Shown here in pieces: positions 23,808 to 36,600 of a stretch of 64,000 nt of DNA. Every line of letters starts with the position of its first letter. The first letter of the stretch is position 1. The DNA lies in assembly GCA_005656395.1 (NCBI GenBank), contig SRSI01000057.1, forward strand, positions 62,001-126,000. Reading direction: 5' to 3'. Source of the stretch: Strongyloides papillosus. Taxonomy: Eukaryota > Nematoda > Chromadorea > Rhabditida > Strongyloididae. The notes beneath the pieces were generated by a model that did no database searches, was not told where the DNA came from, and saw only the letters and a program-made list of their open reading frames with translations. A program made the translations under genes and the position numbers.

Positions 23808-24420
23808 TTTATCAATAAGTTAAATAATCGTTTTAAAAAAAATCTGAAAACTATGAATATTTATACATTTTTAAATACAAGTATTGTTATTAGGTCAACA
23901 ATGTTAATATTTGTCTATGTACTAAATATATCTTAATTGTTTTATTTTAAAAACTTGCAAGTTCTACTAGTGCATGATTAATTTGTACATTTTGTAGTCA
24001 AAAAAAGCGAAAAATAATGCATAAAAAATATATTATCAAATGAAAAATATTTACACAGATTTAAAAAATATTAACATTTTATATATAATATTAAAAATTT
24101 TTTATCTACAAAAATACATGTTTTTTATTTTTTGCTACAGTTTTGTGGGATGTGGTATTATATTTTTTGAAATTACAATGATCACCACATAAATTTTTAT
24201 TTGAAAAAAATAAATATATATATGTTTAATATTTTTTTTGCAATCGTATTGAGCTTTATCAAAGCGATAAAAGTAAACACTAAAGCTAAAAATATACTTT
24301 TTTGCACTTTTAAAATTTTCACTGTTATTGTTTGAGCTAATTTCTCTTGTTGTATTTACATTCAAAAAATATGTTTTATCAAATATCAAATGTTATACTG
24401 TCTGCGGTTAACTAGTAATA
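23808..24420. other. 5' flank of the long astacin-like gene
   Basis: Immediately upstream of the proposed exon 1. AT-rich, with no gene or shared repeat recognised. Confidence 0.4.
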
Positions 24421-25305
24421 TTTGGTTGTCAAATAAATTCTGTCGTTTTTTTTATTGTTATTTTTTATCATTTAAAAATATAATTAAAATTGATATAAAA
24501 TTAAGTTATCACAATAATCATACAGTACCACTTTTTAACTTTATAATTTCTATAATCACAAATTGCCATACTGTTTATACTAAAAAATCTTTTGCTAAAA
24601 CAATAATGTCGTCAGAAGTCGTTTTTCACACTTTATTTTCTAAAAGTTTCAACTATGAAAAAAAACAACATATTCTTCTAAAAATTAATGTAAAGCATTG
24701 GAAGAAAGTGTAATAGATTCTGGAACTATGTAAAAATCGTTCTTTAAGTTTTAGACAAAAAAATAAATCATGAATATGAGGCATAGATTATTAGGGCTTC
24801 AGCTTCTAATAGAAAGTTTTTGAGATTCATTCATTTACGTATTTTTTATAATGACTTCTAATTCAACATGTTATCAAATTAGATATAAAGATTTTAAAAA
24901 AATTACCAAATTCGAAAAATAATAAAAAAAGTTGTGTTTTAATAATACGACACTTAATGATAAGGGCTCGAAAAAATCTGGATGAGTTAAGCTATGATTT
25001 TCTCTCTTACTTTAAATATTCTCCAGATGTATTCTCATCTAATTACTACTTAATCTTGTTTTTACATAACTTCTAGGATGGTAGAAGCTTCAGTAAAGTT
25101 GATGAGGCAAATATTAGCTTATTCAAAACATTATTTTAAAAAGAATAAGAAATTATTCACATCTGGAATCAATAAAATGTTTACTAAATAGAGACAAGTG
25201 GTAGATAATTATAGATAATATACTTCAAATTAGATAAATTTTGATATTAAAGTTATAGCGTTCTAATGTTTCAGTAAAAAAACGACAGAACTTATGTAAC
25301 AACCT
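24421..25305 (+). pseudogene. Mariner relic, copy 1
   Basis: Terminal repeats TTTGGTTGTCAAATAAATTC and ACAGAACTTATGTAACAACC match those of the element at 60978-61850. The transposase remnant on the plus strand includes YSPDVFSSNYYLILFLHNF followed, after a stop, by DGRSFSKVDEANISLFKTLF and RQVVDNYR. This is the third-Asp region and C-terminus of a mariner transposase. It carries many stops and is shorter (885 bp) than a full mariner (~1.3 kb). Confidence 0.7.
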
Positions 25306-25783
25306 CATATCTATTACAAATGCAAACTTAAAAGGCATGTGAATATCCGAATCTTTTACTTTCTTTTTACTTAATTTTATAAGTAATTTGAATAGTTTTA
25401 ATAGTAGTATTTTATATAATGTCATAAAAGAATATAATTTTTAGAAATCAATAACTAAATATTATTTAACTAAAATAAACATTTTACGTTATATTTTCAA
25501 ATGAAATAGAATCAACTGGTAATTTAAAAATTATCTTTGATAAAAATCTGATTAAGAAATATTTAATACTTTTAATGAACATACTTAAATTAAACATTAA
25601 AAATTGGTTATTCGTTACTTTAGTAAGTGAAGCATATTCTAGAAGTAAAAAAATTCCAAAGAAAAAGTTTTGTAATCATAAAAAGTTTTGCAATTTGTGA
25701 GTCCAAAATTTGCTTGATTCTGAAAACAAATTATTTAATAAATTCGTAAAGGTAAGAAATAGTTTGATTTGTTTATGTTTACA
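25306..25783. other. Spacer between mariner relic and dispersed repeat
   Basis: AT-rich, no gene or RNA seen. Confidence 0.4.
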
Positions 25784-26710
25784 CAGAAAAAAAAAAGACA
25801 CAGGCTTGTATAAATTGTCATTAATTTGTCCCACCTAATAAAATTTGAATTTTCTTAATTTGTGACTAATTTTATCGCAGTTATTTCATTTATAAAAATT
25901 AAAACAATAATTAGAGAATTATTAAAATAAGTTTCTATTTTTCTAGTATACTATTTTTATTTTAGAATATAAGTTGTTTTCTACAATTCATTTTAAAATA
26001 CATGGTTAAAATTTAATTCTATGTAAAATTACAAAAACTTTTATAAAAAACATTTTTAACATATTACAGTATATTTTTTAATAGTTTGAATTATTAAAAA
26101 ATTTTATTCTATGAAATTTTTACATTTGATATTCTTAATTTTTTTCATAATGTCTTTTAAAAATCATCTTTAAAAATCAAACTTATGAAAAGTTACAAAA
26201 TAATATGGATTTTATTTATAGTAAAAAAATAACTACATATTTAAATTTCAAATAAGAACGAATATTAAAATAATATTTTTATTAATAATACTTTGTGTTG
26301 TTAAATAATTATTGGTTTTCGTTATTATTGTTATGAAATTTTTAAACTTATTGTTGTTAGCAGATTGTTTAGAATAATGATTTTTATTAAATCGTTAATC
26401 ACTTTACACAAAGTTTACTTTTAATAGTGTGTTTCATAATATATAATAAAAAAATTAGACTCTAAGATAAGTTTACTGCCAAAAAGAAGCATCAAAATTT
26501 TAAAAAAGTTACAATATTTTAAAATATTAAACTTATATTTTGTAAAAAAAAACGATAAATTTTATGTGAGAACCTAATATTTGCGTCGTTTACAACATTT
26601 TTGTTGTTAATGATATTTTTAAAATTTAAATTAAATTTAATTTTTAACGAGTAGGATATTTTATTACATTTCATCAAAATTTACCAAAATTTGTTTCTTT
26701 TTTGTGCTTA
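25784..26710 (+). repeat. ~0.9 kb non-coding dispersed repeat, copy 2
   Basis: Starts CACAGAAAAAAAAAAGACAC and ends near TTCTTTTTTGTGC. It is collinear with 16265-17110 and with the inverted copy at 55033-56000. It lies 0.2 kb upstream of the plus-strand astacin-like gene. Confidence 0.65.
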
Positions 26711-26916
26711 AAATTCATGGCAACAAATCTGCATCAATATTTACACATGATTGATTTGTAAATATTTTTTATAATATAAATGATAAAATTTAAGTTTGAT
26801 TAGCGATACAAAGAACTAATAATATTTACTTAATAACAGTAATTTAAATCGGTAAAGTATTTAATGCATCATATTTTGTAGCATTTCAAACAGTAGTTTT
26901 TATTTCTATCTTCAAA

Positions 26917-28258
26917 ATGCTTTTGATCATAGCTATTTTATTATCAACATTATTGTACAAAGCACAATCTGTAAGTAATAATATCAATAAAGTGACATTT
27001 TTTTTAGGAAAGTGACGTTTCTCCGATGATGGGTTTACCACCCTATCCTAAAAAACCAAATTTTATACCGTATTTCTTTGATGTACATGTTCGAAACATA
27101 GTAAATAATATTGTATCTCAATCAGTTTTAAATACTGATTCTGAAGATGAAGACGATTTTTACGGTAATTTTAAAAGTAAATTACGACTTATGCTCGAAG
27201 AATTCAAAAATAATACTTGCTTACAATTTGATGAAACGAACAAACCTGCTGATAAAATAGGAATTAACTTTTTTGTGTCTGATAATGATAAAAATCATGT
27301 GGAATTATCCAGAAGTAAAAACAGTCCTACAATTCTTCGTTTAACAAGAAAAGTATATGAAGATCCATTTAAATTTCGCTATTTCTTTGCTAAAGCTTTG
27401 GGTTTAATGCCTGAAATTCAACGTATTGATAGAGAATCAGAGTTAACTATTTTTAAAGATAGTATAGATGAAAGTTTTTACAAAGACTATGAAAAATCAA
27501 CATGTTATTATTCACATTTTTTTGAATCAGATTTTGATTTTAAATCTGCAGCGATGCCTATTGACAATCTTGGATTTAGGAGCCCATCCAAACATCCAAA
27601 ACATAATAAAATTTACCAATCTTATTTAGAGCCATATTATGAACTAATGTTGAAAAAAGGTTATGATTTTAGCTTTTCGGATTATAGGCAAATTAGTTAT
27701 ATGTATTGTGATTTTAGCTACGAAGAGAATGAATGTGAGAATGGTGGGTATCCTTATATCTATAAAGAAGACTCTAATCCAGAATGTAAATGTCCTAGAG
27801 GATATTGGAAAGATAAATGTCAAACAATTAAGGATTTTAAACATCAGGAATGTCCTACACCTAATAAAATTACTGCAAATCCAAACTACCAAGAAATGAC
27901 ATTAGAAGCTAGATCTAGCAATTGTTATATTAATATAACAGCATCTAAAAGCACGGGAAAAGTACAAATTTATGCTAGAAAATTAGAATGTAATAATCCT
28001 TATCGTTGTAAATATAATAGAAAAATTGATAGCATAGAGATAAAATATCGAGATGATAAAGGAGTAAAAGGTATAAGTCTTTTTACAAGCCAATTTAAAC
28101 CTATAGAGCTTCCAGCTTTATCTAATGAGGTAACTATATTGTGGATATTTGGAGGTAATGATTTTACTCCAAAGTTTACTTTTCAATACAGAGAAGTTAT
28201 TCCAGAATCAAAATGGCCATATTGGATGGATAAAAGTTTTGACAAAATGATACAATAA
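26917..28258 (+). CDS. Secreted astacin-like pseudoenzyme, second long paralogue
   Basis: Exon 1 26917-26970 (18-codon signal peptide), a 37-nt intron (GTAAGT...TTTTAG, 26971-27007) and exon 2 27008-28258 give 434 residues. The domains are an N-terminal extension with an acidic run (SEDEDDFYG), a degenerate astacin domain, an EGF-like module (NECENGGYPYI, then CKCPRGYWKDKC) and a CUB-like C-terminus. The zinc motif reads YFFAKALGLMPEIQR (about residues 143-157): His, Glu, His and His are replaced by Tyr, Phe, Lys and Pro, while Gly150, Glu154 and Arg157 remain. The stretch from ALGL through PEIQRIDR is almost identical in the divergent minus-strand paralogue, suggesting constraint on a non-catalytic surface. 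The two genes lie head to head 3.1 kb apart, with TE insertions between them. Confidence 0.85.
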
Positions 28259-28592
28259 CAATTTTAACAATTCATATTCAAATTACTGTATTTTTGAACT
28301 AAATAAATTTTTCTGTTTTCAAATGCAATGTTTGTTTTACAACATTTCTCAAAGTTGACGTCAGATATTAATAGAATAAATTGAATTTATATATAGGTAA
28401 ATATTATAACAATTTATATTTTTCTTAATAGGATAAGGGATAATCTTTCCAAGTTGTATCATGACGCGTTTTGTTGCGTGGGAAAATTCTGTTGCATGTT
28501 TATAAAAATTTTGAAATAAATTCAATTGATATAATAAATTATTTCATTAAAAAAATTCTTGTAATGAAAAATAACCACGGAGCGTTAACAGA
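28259..28592. other. 3' flank of the plus-strand astacin-like gene
   Basis: Non-coding. It contains an AATAAA at about 28301, a probable polyadenylation signal ~45 bp after the stop codon. Confidence 0.5.
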
Positions 28593-28741
28593 CTGGGTGT
28601 TTCATAATTAACTCCTCATCTGCAAACATGAATAACTTTTTTCTTTGAAGAGATAAAAACGAGGAAAATTTTACAGATTAATAGAACTAAGAGACAATAC
28701 TTTTTAATTTTTGTTTTTTTTTTTTTAAATTATGGTCCTAT

Positions 28742-28953
28742 TGTTATCCGAAAGCTGTGTCGGATACGCTCCAAATCACGTGTATATAAGAGGTGTTCTC
28801 TTATATACATGAGTATTCTTCTTAGCATTCTTAAAATCCTTGTTAACCTTTTCCTTAATATATAATAAAAGATATACATAATAGTAGTTTAGTCTTATTC
28901 AAAAGCACGATTCTGGAGATCTTCTCTTATCAGAAGGGATCTCCAGGATTACA
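28742..28953 (+). mobile_element. Solo LTR (212 bp) with 4-bp target duplication
   Basis: Starts TGTTATCCGAAAGC and ends GGATTACA, flanked by CTAT on both sides (28738-28741 and 28954-28957). It contains a TATATAAG box, an AATAAAAG signal, and a hairpin near the 3' end (CTGGAGATC / GATCTCCAG). The start resembles BEL/Pao-type LTRs (from memory of the family, not checked). It interrupts fold-back sequence that is contiguous in the copy at 20.8 kb. Confidence 0.65.
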
Positions 28954-29405
28954 CTATGAGGACTTATGGTCATTTGAACAAAAAGATTTTTTTGCCTTCT
29001 CGCACGTGTCACTTTTTTTCGAAAATTATATTAAGATGATTTTTTTACAGATCGAAAGCCTAACTTCTGTTGTACTAAAATCTTAATAGCGTAAATATTA
29101 TACTTTATTAACATTGTTTAATTTTTAATAAAAACAAAGAAACCACGATTTTTGCCAAATTTTCGTGCTTTTTTCAAAATTAAAGCTCACTGAGAAAGTT
29201 CTCACAAACGTGTTTTCATTATTCTGATAGAGTTAACAATGCTCTATCCAACAGTAAAATTCTCGTTTCTTAGTAATAAGTTTCAAGAAAGTTATGACAA
29301 TCCAAAAATGGTCTACTTCTCCATTTTCTTTAGTATTTAAAAAAATATGTTGTTTTTTTTTTAAATTTTTCAACATTTATAATGCTTTTCTAATGAAAGT
29401 AATTA

Positions 29406-29757
29406 CAGTAGTCCCCCCGTATCCGCGGTTTCGTTATCCGCGGTTTCAGTTATCCGCGGTTTGAAAATTACTAGCAACTAGAAAATTATAACATGGGGGG
29501 GTACGTGCGATTTTTTTTTATTTTAGCTATCTTAAGATACAAACTTCATTTATGATTAAATTTTTCATTTTCTTTTAAATTAAACTAACTAAATGATCAT
29601 CGTTGCCTACAATTGTAAAAAAAAATACATCTTATTTATAGTTTAAAGGTCTTAACACATGGAAAAATAAGAAATACTACGGTTCGCTATTATCCGCGGT
29701 TTCGTTATCCGCGGTAGTCTCAGGAACCAATCTACCGCGGATACGGGGGGACAACTG
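29406..29757. mobile_element. Pogo/Tigger-like MITE
   Basis: Terminal inverted repeats CAGTAGTCCCCCCGTATCCG and CGGATACGGGGGGACAACTG, with TA on both sides. The CAGT-GTCCCCC start is typical of the pogo/Tigger branch of Tc1/mariner. Three tandem TATCCGCGGTTTC units follow the left end and two precede the right end. The 352-bp length excludes a transposase. GC-rich against the background. Confidence 0.75.
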
Positions 29758-30465
29758 TATATTATTATTCTATTTTGTATTGTTATTTGTTTATATTTGA
29801 AACATAAATCGTATAAGAACAAAGTCAAACCTACGAAATTTTTGGAAGACGCGTAAAAACCCTTTTATAGGATAATAATTATGAATACAGTATAAAATAT
29901 AAATAATAAAAACTATTCAAAAAGTATTTTTTTTAAAATTGAAGTGATAAAAATTTTTGAAATTTTTTTGTACAAATATGGACAAAAAAGCAATATACTG
30001 TAATATTGCATACTTCATTGATAGTAAGAATACTTATTAGGATCGAATGTGTTAAAAGAATTAATTTTTGTAAGTTAATCTTTTACCATAAATACGAAAT
30101 TGGTGGTCTTTGGTAAATCATAACTTTCGTCAATGCTATTTTGATTTAAATGGCACTATACTTATTCAATAGCGCTTTGTTAACTCTATTAAAATAGTGA
30201 TAAAACTTTTATGTAAATTTTGTCAATAAGTTTCATTTTTAAAAAACCACTAAATTTTGCAAAAAATCAAAATTTTCTTGATTTTATTAAAAATAAAACA
30301 ATGTTAACGAAGTTAAATATTTAAAATATGATGACTTCTAGTGCAACAAAGTTGTTGCTTTCGATCTGTAAAAAAAATCACTTTATTATCTCATCGTTGA
30401 AAAAAGTTAAGTGCTCAGAAGGGCAAAAAAAAACATTTTTTAAATAGCCATAAGTCCTGACACAC

Positions 30466-31976
30466 ACAAAACCTAAACATGTCTTTTAGACGAATACGAT
30501 TTATGCAAAAAAAAGAGCTATATTCGATACTATTTTGGGGCCTAGGTTTTTTACCCGTTTTGCACACATATTCTAGCTCATTTTGCATGTACATTCTATC
30601 TTATCTTGCATATACAAAACAAGTTAGAAATGTGTGCTCAAAATGAGGTAGAAGGTACATACAAGATTGGTTAGAATGTAGCCTATTGTTTACCACTAGT
30701 TTGTAAGTTTTATAATTTTGTAATTATTATGCATAAATAAAAGATTTTAAAACTTTTTTTTTGTAATTTAATTGAGATATTAATTCTTTATCGATAGTAT
30801 ATAATATTTCTACTTAATATTAGTTATTAACAAAATAAACATCAATAAAAGTTGGGTATTTTTGAAATTTTATTTTAATCATCCTGTTCAAAATACTAAA
30901 AGTAAACAAAATAATAAAAATATTCATATTATTTAAAAAAATAAACTCTTACAATAAATAATTTTTTACACAATGTACACTGAAAAATCACATTATTTGT
31001 GGTACACTCTTTATTCTCTTCAATCAACTTACAATTAAGAGTTTCCTAGTAATTTTTTAAAATCTCATACATATATAAAATCACCAGCTACAACTGCTAA
31101 TAACCATAATCCTTACTCTATAAAATAACTATGGAACATTTAATGGCTAAAATTGTAGTAGTAATAAGTGGTAGTTAAATTTCTTTTATGTTAACATATT
31201 ACAATCTTAGTTTTTTATCAATGTAAAAAGTTCCAAATGTTACTATTGTTATAAGATCACTAACTAAAACTAAGAATGTTAGATTTCACAGTAATGTGTG
31301 GTCCATCTCGTTTATTTCAAGTTAAACTTAAAAAGGATGTCTAATTTGTTAAGAGACTTTAACAGACTCGTATAATATCTAATAAATATTATTGTACTTG
31401 ATAATTAGTAGATCTTTAAGACTAATAAAATAAATTTTACGGTTCAAAAATAAATGTAATAATATAAAAATATGTATAAGTATGTGTTATTTAAAAATGA
31501 TGCCACTATTTCTTCTCTCATTATCTACATTTATTATTACCTTTTAGTATCAACTTTGAAATCTGTGCAAAAACATTAATAAATCTGTGAAATAGTATAA
31601 AATGGGTAAATAAACAAATAAAAATTTATAATAACTTCCAAAACAATGTCAATTACTAATAAAAACTTGGAAGTCTAAAAAACATTTAAAATAGATAAAA
31701 CTACAAGCTGAATTCAAGCTCATTTTGCATATACAAGACGAGGTAGAAATGTATATGCAAAACAAATTTCAATGTATACACAAAATGATCTAAAAATATA
31801 TATGCAAAATGTGTATAACAATAGCATAAAAACTGACTTAGAATGCAGGTGTAAAATGGGTTAGAATGTAGCCTGTCGCCTACCCTATTTTGAACGGTCA
31901 GTTATTTTAACATCACTTACATTTTACAGCATTCTGAACATTTTCGGTCTAAAAGACATGTTTAGGTTTTGTGTGT
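30466..31976. mobile_element. Nested element with ~30-bp inverted repeats
   Basis: Ends are ACACACAAAACCTAAACATG and CATGTTTAGGTTTTGTGTGT, continuing inward as TCTTTTAGAC / GTCTAAAAGA. Just inside each end are related variants of a short repeat around CTCATTTTGCATATAC and TTAGAATGTAGCCT. About 1.5 kb, no recognisable protein. It inserted in the fold-back at the AAGTCCT/AGGACC site. Confidence 0.65.
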
Positions 31977-32118
31977 AGGACCATAATTTTTTAAAAAGAC
32001 GAAAATTAAGAAATATTGTCTCTTAGTTCTATTGATCTGTAAAATTTCGCGTTTTTATTTCTTCATAGAAAAAAGTTATTCATGCTCACAGGAGAGGAGT
32101 TAATTTTAAGACACCCTT

Positions 32119-33180
32119 ATAATTATACTTTTTCCAAATTTTTTTTATAGTTTCTAGTAATCAATCCCAACCAACGGACCTCCATGAGAAAAAAACTAAC
32201 GTTACTACAACACCTCCAGTATCTCCGAAAACGACTGCCACAGTAAGAGCAGTAGCCCCTACAGCAATCACCGCGGAAGTAACTGCTACTTCTTTTTTAC
32301 CTCAAGTTACACCTGCCTATCTTACATTTCTTATGTCACCGGCTCCAAATGTGCTATTCTTTGCTGCATGATTTCGTCAAATCTTATGGTTTCCTTAAAC
32401 ACCACAGTACCTATTGCCATGTTTCACCAAATTTGGTCCGAATATCTGAATTCAATAAAGAACTTAGACAATAGAGTATCCGAAAACAAGTCACAAAAAA
32501 AACTCATTGGGAGCCTTAAAGAACAAAAGTAGGTCCTACACAAATATTTATCTTTTACATCATCGATGACAATGGATTGAACGAAATCGGAATCAAATCT
32601 TTTTACGAACAAAGACTCAAACTTTACTAACAGATAGAAGAACACTCCTACTACATTATCACGGGTAGCCGCCGATCATTCTCCGCTGTTAAAGAAAAAT
32701 TCAACAGGACAACACACAAGATTGAAGTCATCACTAATGATGACGTCAGAATAACAAAATGTGGTTTGGTGTGTTAACTAGATAGTTAATAATAAGGAAT
32801 AATAAGATACATTTATTACATAAAGTGAGTTTTAAATATAAGATAAAAATAAAAACTGAGATTTAAGATAAATATTCTTGCCTTAAGTACTAACTTGTGA
32901 AGGCGTGACTTACAGATGTTTCAAGAACACCGGCTGCCTATTGATCTGTCAACGTATTTATTCTACGTTCTGCTATGAATTTAGCTGCTCACTCTGATAC
33001 CACTAAATCACCAAGATTTTTCAATTTATTCAGCAAGATCGAAGAAATGGAAAAAAAATTAGTCTACAAAGCATGTTTAAAAAGACCTGCTGAAAAAGAG
33101 TCGACGATAAAGGTGGTGGCAAATGTTATTGTTCAAAATGCCGCACCATTTCAAATAAATTTGTAATATATAATCTACTT
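32119..33180 (+). pseudogene. Unidentified broken coding region, gag-like in style
   Basis: Less AT-rich than its surroundings. Plus-strand translation gives a Thr/Pro/Ala-rich stretch (TTTPPVSPKTTATVRAV), then, with stops and frameshifts, IWSEYLNSIKNLDNRVSEN and IEEHSYYIITGSRRSFSAVK, and around 33105-33150 a CYCSKC cluster. A low-complexity start, a helical middle and a Cys cluster would fit a retroelement gag, but no diagnostic motif confirms it. The open piece 32975-33166 belongs here. Confidence 0.35.
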
Positions 33181-34199
33181 ATATTATATATTTATTGGAG
33201 TAAAGAAAAAGATTTAAAATAAAGACGATAAATAATTACAAACGCTAACGTAAAGGGAAACAAAGCAAAAAACTTATTTTGGATTCTAGAGAAACAAAAT
33301 CAATTTAAAACCCGTCAGAAAACGTCGAAATACAAAACTGAAAAAACGAAGCCTCTAGATAATGAAAAAAGTAACGTTGAAAATAATAGTTCACTAGACA
33401 CTAAAATATCTTTTTTGAAAACCAGAGAAAAGTCATCAAATTTGAAGAACACAATTACAAATGAGATCGTTATTGCAAAAATATAATAAAAAATCATTAA
33501 AAGAATATAATGCTAAAGATAATAGAAATTGAAAAAAATAAACTGATAAAGTATAAAAATTCTATGATAATTTACTGAAACATGTTTGCTAAAAATGGAC
33601 GTTTTTAATAAAAGTAGGTAGCAAAAAGACTTTAACTTACTTCCGAGAAAATGAATGTCTGATCAAACTATAAAGTTGAATCTGAAGTCAAATCTATATC
33701 TACTTGTATATATAAGCATATACCTAGTTAAGATGCAATTTTAAAAACTCCAGAAAAAAAGATGATGGAAAAAATGTTTCTTTTTCAACCTCAGATACTA
33801 CTCTTAATAATGATGAAATAAAGAGCGAAATAAATTGTTTATAAAAAATACATCAATAAAAAGAATATCTATTTTTAGATCAATTTAAGTGATAAACCTA
33901 CAGATAGATTGATGAAGTTTTATAAACTTGATTCAAAAAAACCATGCTGTTAATTTAATGTTTGGAAATACATTTCATTTTTAATACTCTTCTCTTACTT
34001 ATGCTATTTCTCTATTCTTCACTTTAATAATAAAGTTTCTTCGGTATCTGACACTTACACGAGTTTAAACTTATCTATACTACGAAAATTTTATGATGCC
34101 TCTGCAACCACAACGGCGCATTCTATATTAAGAAATTTCCATCTTAATTAACAAGAATCTGAATTCACTCAGAGCAAAACTGGGTTTGGAATACTTATT
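33181..34199. other. Degenerate lysine/serine-rich stretch, unassigned
   Basis: The plus strand around 33240-33540 reads as charged, Lys/Asn/Ser-rich fragments with stops. No motif recognised. Probably a continuation of the broken coding region to the left. Confidence 0.3.
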
Positions 34200-35600
34200 C
34201 AGATAATCACGCGCTCTTCAAACCAATAAAGACTTCTTACTACACAGATTATTGCTGTTACAAGATTAGTTAATTCTAGTTATATGCTGTTAAACAGGCT
34301 GATAAATAAATGAAATTATGATATTCATGAGAAAGTGTAAGCACATACGTCAAACAGCCATTTTTTTAAGATAAAGAAGAGTTTTTCAAGAGGGTGTTTG
34401 AAATAAAGTTGCAAGGTTTCGTGTCTGATAATGTTGAAAAAATGTATCTGAAACTTTCTCTAACGCTTGTCTTGATAAAAATGCAATATATTGGACTACT
34501 GCGGCGTCACGAAGATATATTTACATACCCTACCTTTTCAATGTTACTGTTTCTAAAAGTAAAGTGCTAGTTTTCTATATAATATTAGCATTAAGAAAGA
34601 TTTTTTTATAATATTAGTGAAATTCTTAGTTACTTAGTTACACTATTTATTGTAAAATAGTCCGACAATAGTTCTTGCAATCTCTGGAGTACTTTAAAAA
34701 AGGTTGTTAATGTTGAAGTTTCCGGTGTTTAAAATATAGTTCTTCAACTCGTTATGCCTGTGAGGTAAAATAACGAAATGCTTAATTCAGTACTTTATTA
34801 GTAATATGTCATGCAATAAAATATAGAAAGATTATTTACTATTATATTTATGATCTTTTTAATCTTCTAAATCTGGCTTACTTTGAGTTTCTTGTACTTT
34901 TATAGTCCACTTAATTTTCGAAATACTTGAAATGGATTTCACAGATGAAAACATTTTGTTTTGATGAAGCATTATTTTTATTTTTTAGCAATTTCTAAAG
35001 GCTGTCATTATAAACTACATACTGATGATGTTGTATCTGTAAATGCAAGATCCGTTTAAAGTTGTAGCTATCTAATTTAATGATTCTCAATTTATTTCAC
35101 AGACTAGACGTAATTTTACAACATATACTTGTCTTGCTATGTTTTATAGCATGCAAAAATCTGGAAGTAGGGAAAATTAAATAGTTATAAGATCAAAGAT
35201 AGGTGATAAATTTTCTAAGTCAATTAATCATGTTCATAAGAATGTGTATTTAAAGGTAAAATTTCATCCCTTAAATATTTCTTGTAAGAGAACAGCAAAA
35301 AATTATATTCTTATTTACGGTAATCTAATTTTAACTATAGTTGTGTACTTTGTAAAAGAAGATATATTCATATTAGAAAATTTAGTAGATATAGTGCCTC
35401 TGATGTAAACGAGTTAAAAAGCCGGAGATTAATCTTTAAAGATATATTTAATAAGTCAAATGGTTACGCAGATCTGCTGTCAATATCTAATGACTTATTT
35501 TTCCATATTTAATATCTGCTTTTTAATTTCATTCTGTTTTATGTGGAATAATCAAAGGGAATCTGCAACATTTTTTACACAGACTTAAAGATAAAAATAG
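34200..35600 (+). pseudogene. Broken coding segment with an inverted homologue at 44.4-45.2 kb
   Basis: About 34380-34760 aligns with the reverse complement of 44400-45070. A common piece FEIKLQGF is followed by SDNVEK or SNNVNE and then TTAASRRY. Upstream, IIAVTRLVNSSYMLLNRLINK (21 residues; its core is RLVNSSYMLLNRLINK) is open. Downstream pieces such as FTTYTCLAMFYSMQKSGS at about 35110 suggest a longer ancestral protein. Family not recognised; a retroelement gag is one option. Confidence 0.4.
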
Positions 35601-35849
35601 ATTCAAAGTATTGGACTTGCCAAATTTTTACAAAAGAAGATTTTATGTGTTTGCGCCAAAAAATAAGGTATAACACTTAAAGAAAAGTTAAATCATTAGA
35701 TGAATTAAATAGCTACAAGGATACGAATACAAACAATTGTACTTCTACTTTATGTCGTTTTTCTTCCTAAAGATAATTGCAAATAGATGAAAATAGCGAA
35801 GAATTGTTAAAAAAATAGTGTTTTTCATGTTGAAAATAAGCCAACATTT

Positions 35850-36600
35850 TAAAGACACGTTTGTCACTAAAAATGTGGCCTAGTGCGATAATAGTGGTAC
35901 AAGCAAATCTACATTTCTCCGAGTTTTAAGTCAAATTTATATCTTGTAACTTTCTTGAAGAATCATCTATTTTTCGATGTGCATTTTAAAGAAACCAGAT
36001 GCTATGATTATAAAATCATCAATATATGTTTTCATTTGAATGCTCTGTATTATAATTTCAAAGATGATTTTAGCTATTAACCTTGCGTTCTTGAGTTTAA
36101 AAAAATGCGGCTAAATTGAAATATTTTCTTAGGTGTGCCTTGAATGCTAAATATAGTTATCAATTTTGCTTGATTTCAAGCTGTAGAAATTGCATTCAAT
36201 ATATATTATTATAAAATATGTTGTTTCTAGACTTTTTGCAAGTTCGTCATTACGTAAAAGAAGAAATTGCTAAGGCTTATACAGAGTGTTAACCGGACGA
36301 CAGTATGATACTATTCGTATTTTATCTTCTGTTTTTGGAACAGCATAGATATTCAGCAACGCTTTTGGCTAAGGACATTCTTCAATGATGTTGTCTTTCA
36401 ACCACATATCAATAATTTTTTGCGCTTCATTGTGATATCTTTCTTGTATCTCGTGTTGTGAAAACATTGGGATTTGATTAAAACAATCTAAAATTTCGGA
36501 ATTTTGTATTTTCACTACCTATTTTTACCGACTTGTATACACTTGGAAACTTATTGATGATTTCTTCTTTTACCCTACCGTTTTCATTGTCGACTTTTAG
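35850..36600 (-). pseudogene. Reverse transcriptase pseudogene (gypsy-type)
   Basis: The minus strand gives EIQERYHNEAQKIIDMWLKD, then AVPKTEDKIRIVSYCRPVN (fingers and palm start), the active-site box MKTYIDDFIIIASG at about 36005-36035, and a following CRFACTTIIALGHIFSDKRV thumb-like piece, in different frames with stops. This is the order of a Ty3/gypsy reverse transcriptase. RNase H and integrase are not visible downstream, where the opposite-strand pseudogene begins. Confidence 0.65.

Larger units (their letters stand above)
28593..32118. mobile_element. Fold-back element enlarged by nested insertions
   Basis: The outer arms start GGGTGTTTCATAATTAACTC and end GAGTTAATTTTAAGACACCC, and are homologous to the element at 20836. 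The expected size is ~1.45 kb. The extra length is explained by a solo LTR at 28742, a pogo-like MITE at 29406 and another inverted-repeat element at 30466. No transposase of its own. Confidence 0.7.

Noticed and set aside
24135..24713. Open frames on both strands around 24.1-24.7 kb
   Set aside because: Low-complexity Ile/Lys/Phe-rich; the plus-strand frame is the mariner end and leader.
29406..29757. CRISPR-like or satellite array from the repeated TATCCGCGG units
   Set aside because: Units are contiguous without spacers and lie inside a MITE with clear inverted ends and TA flanks.
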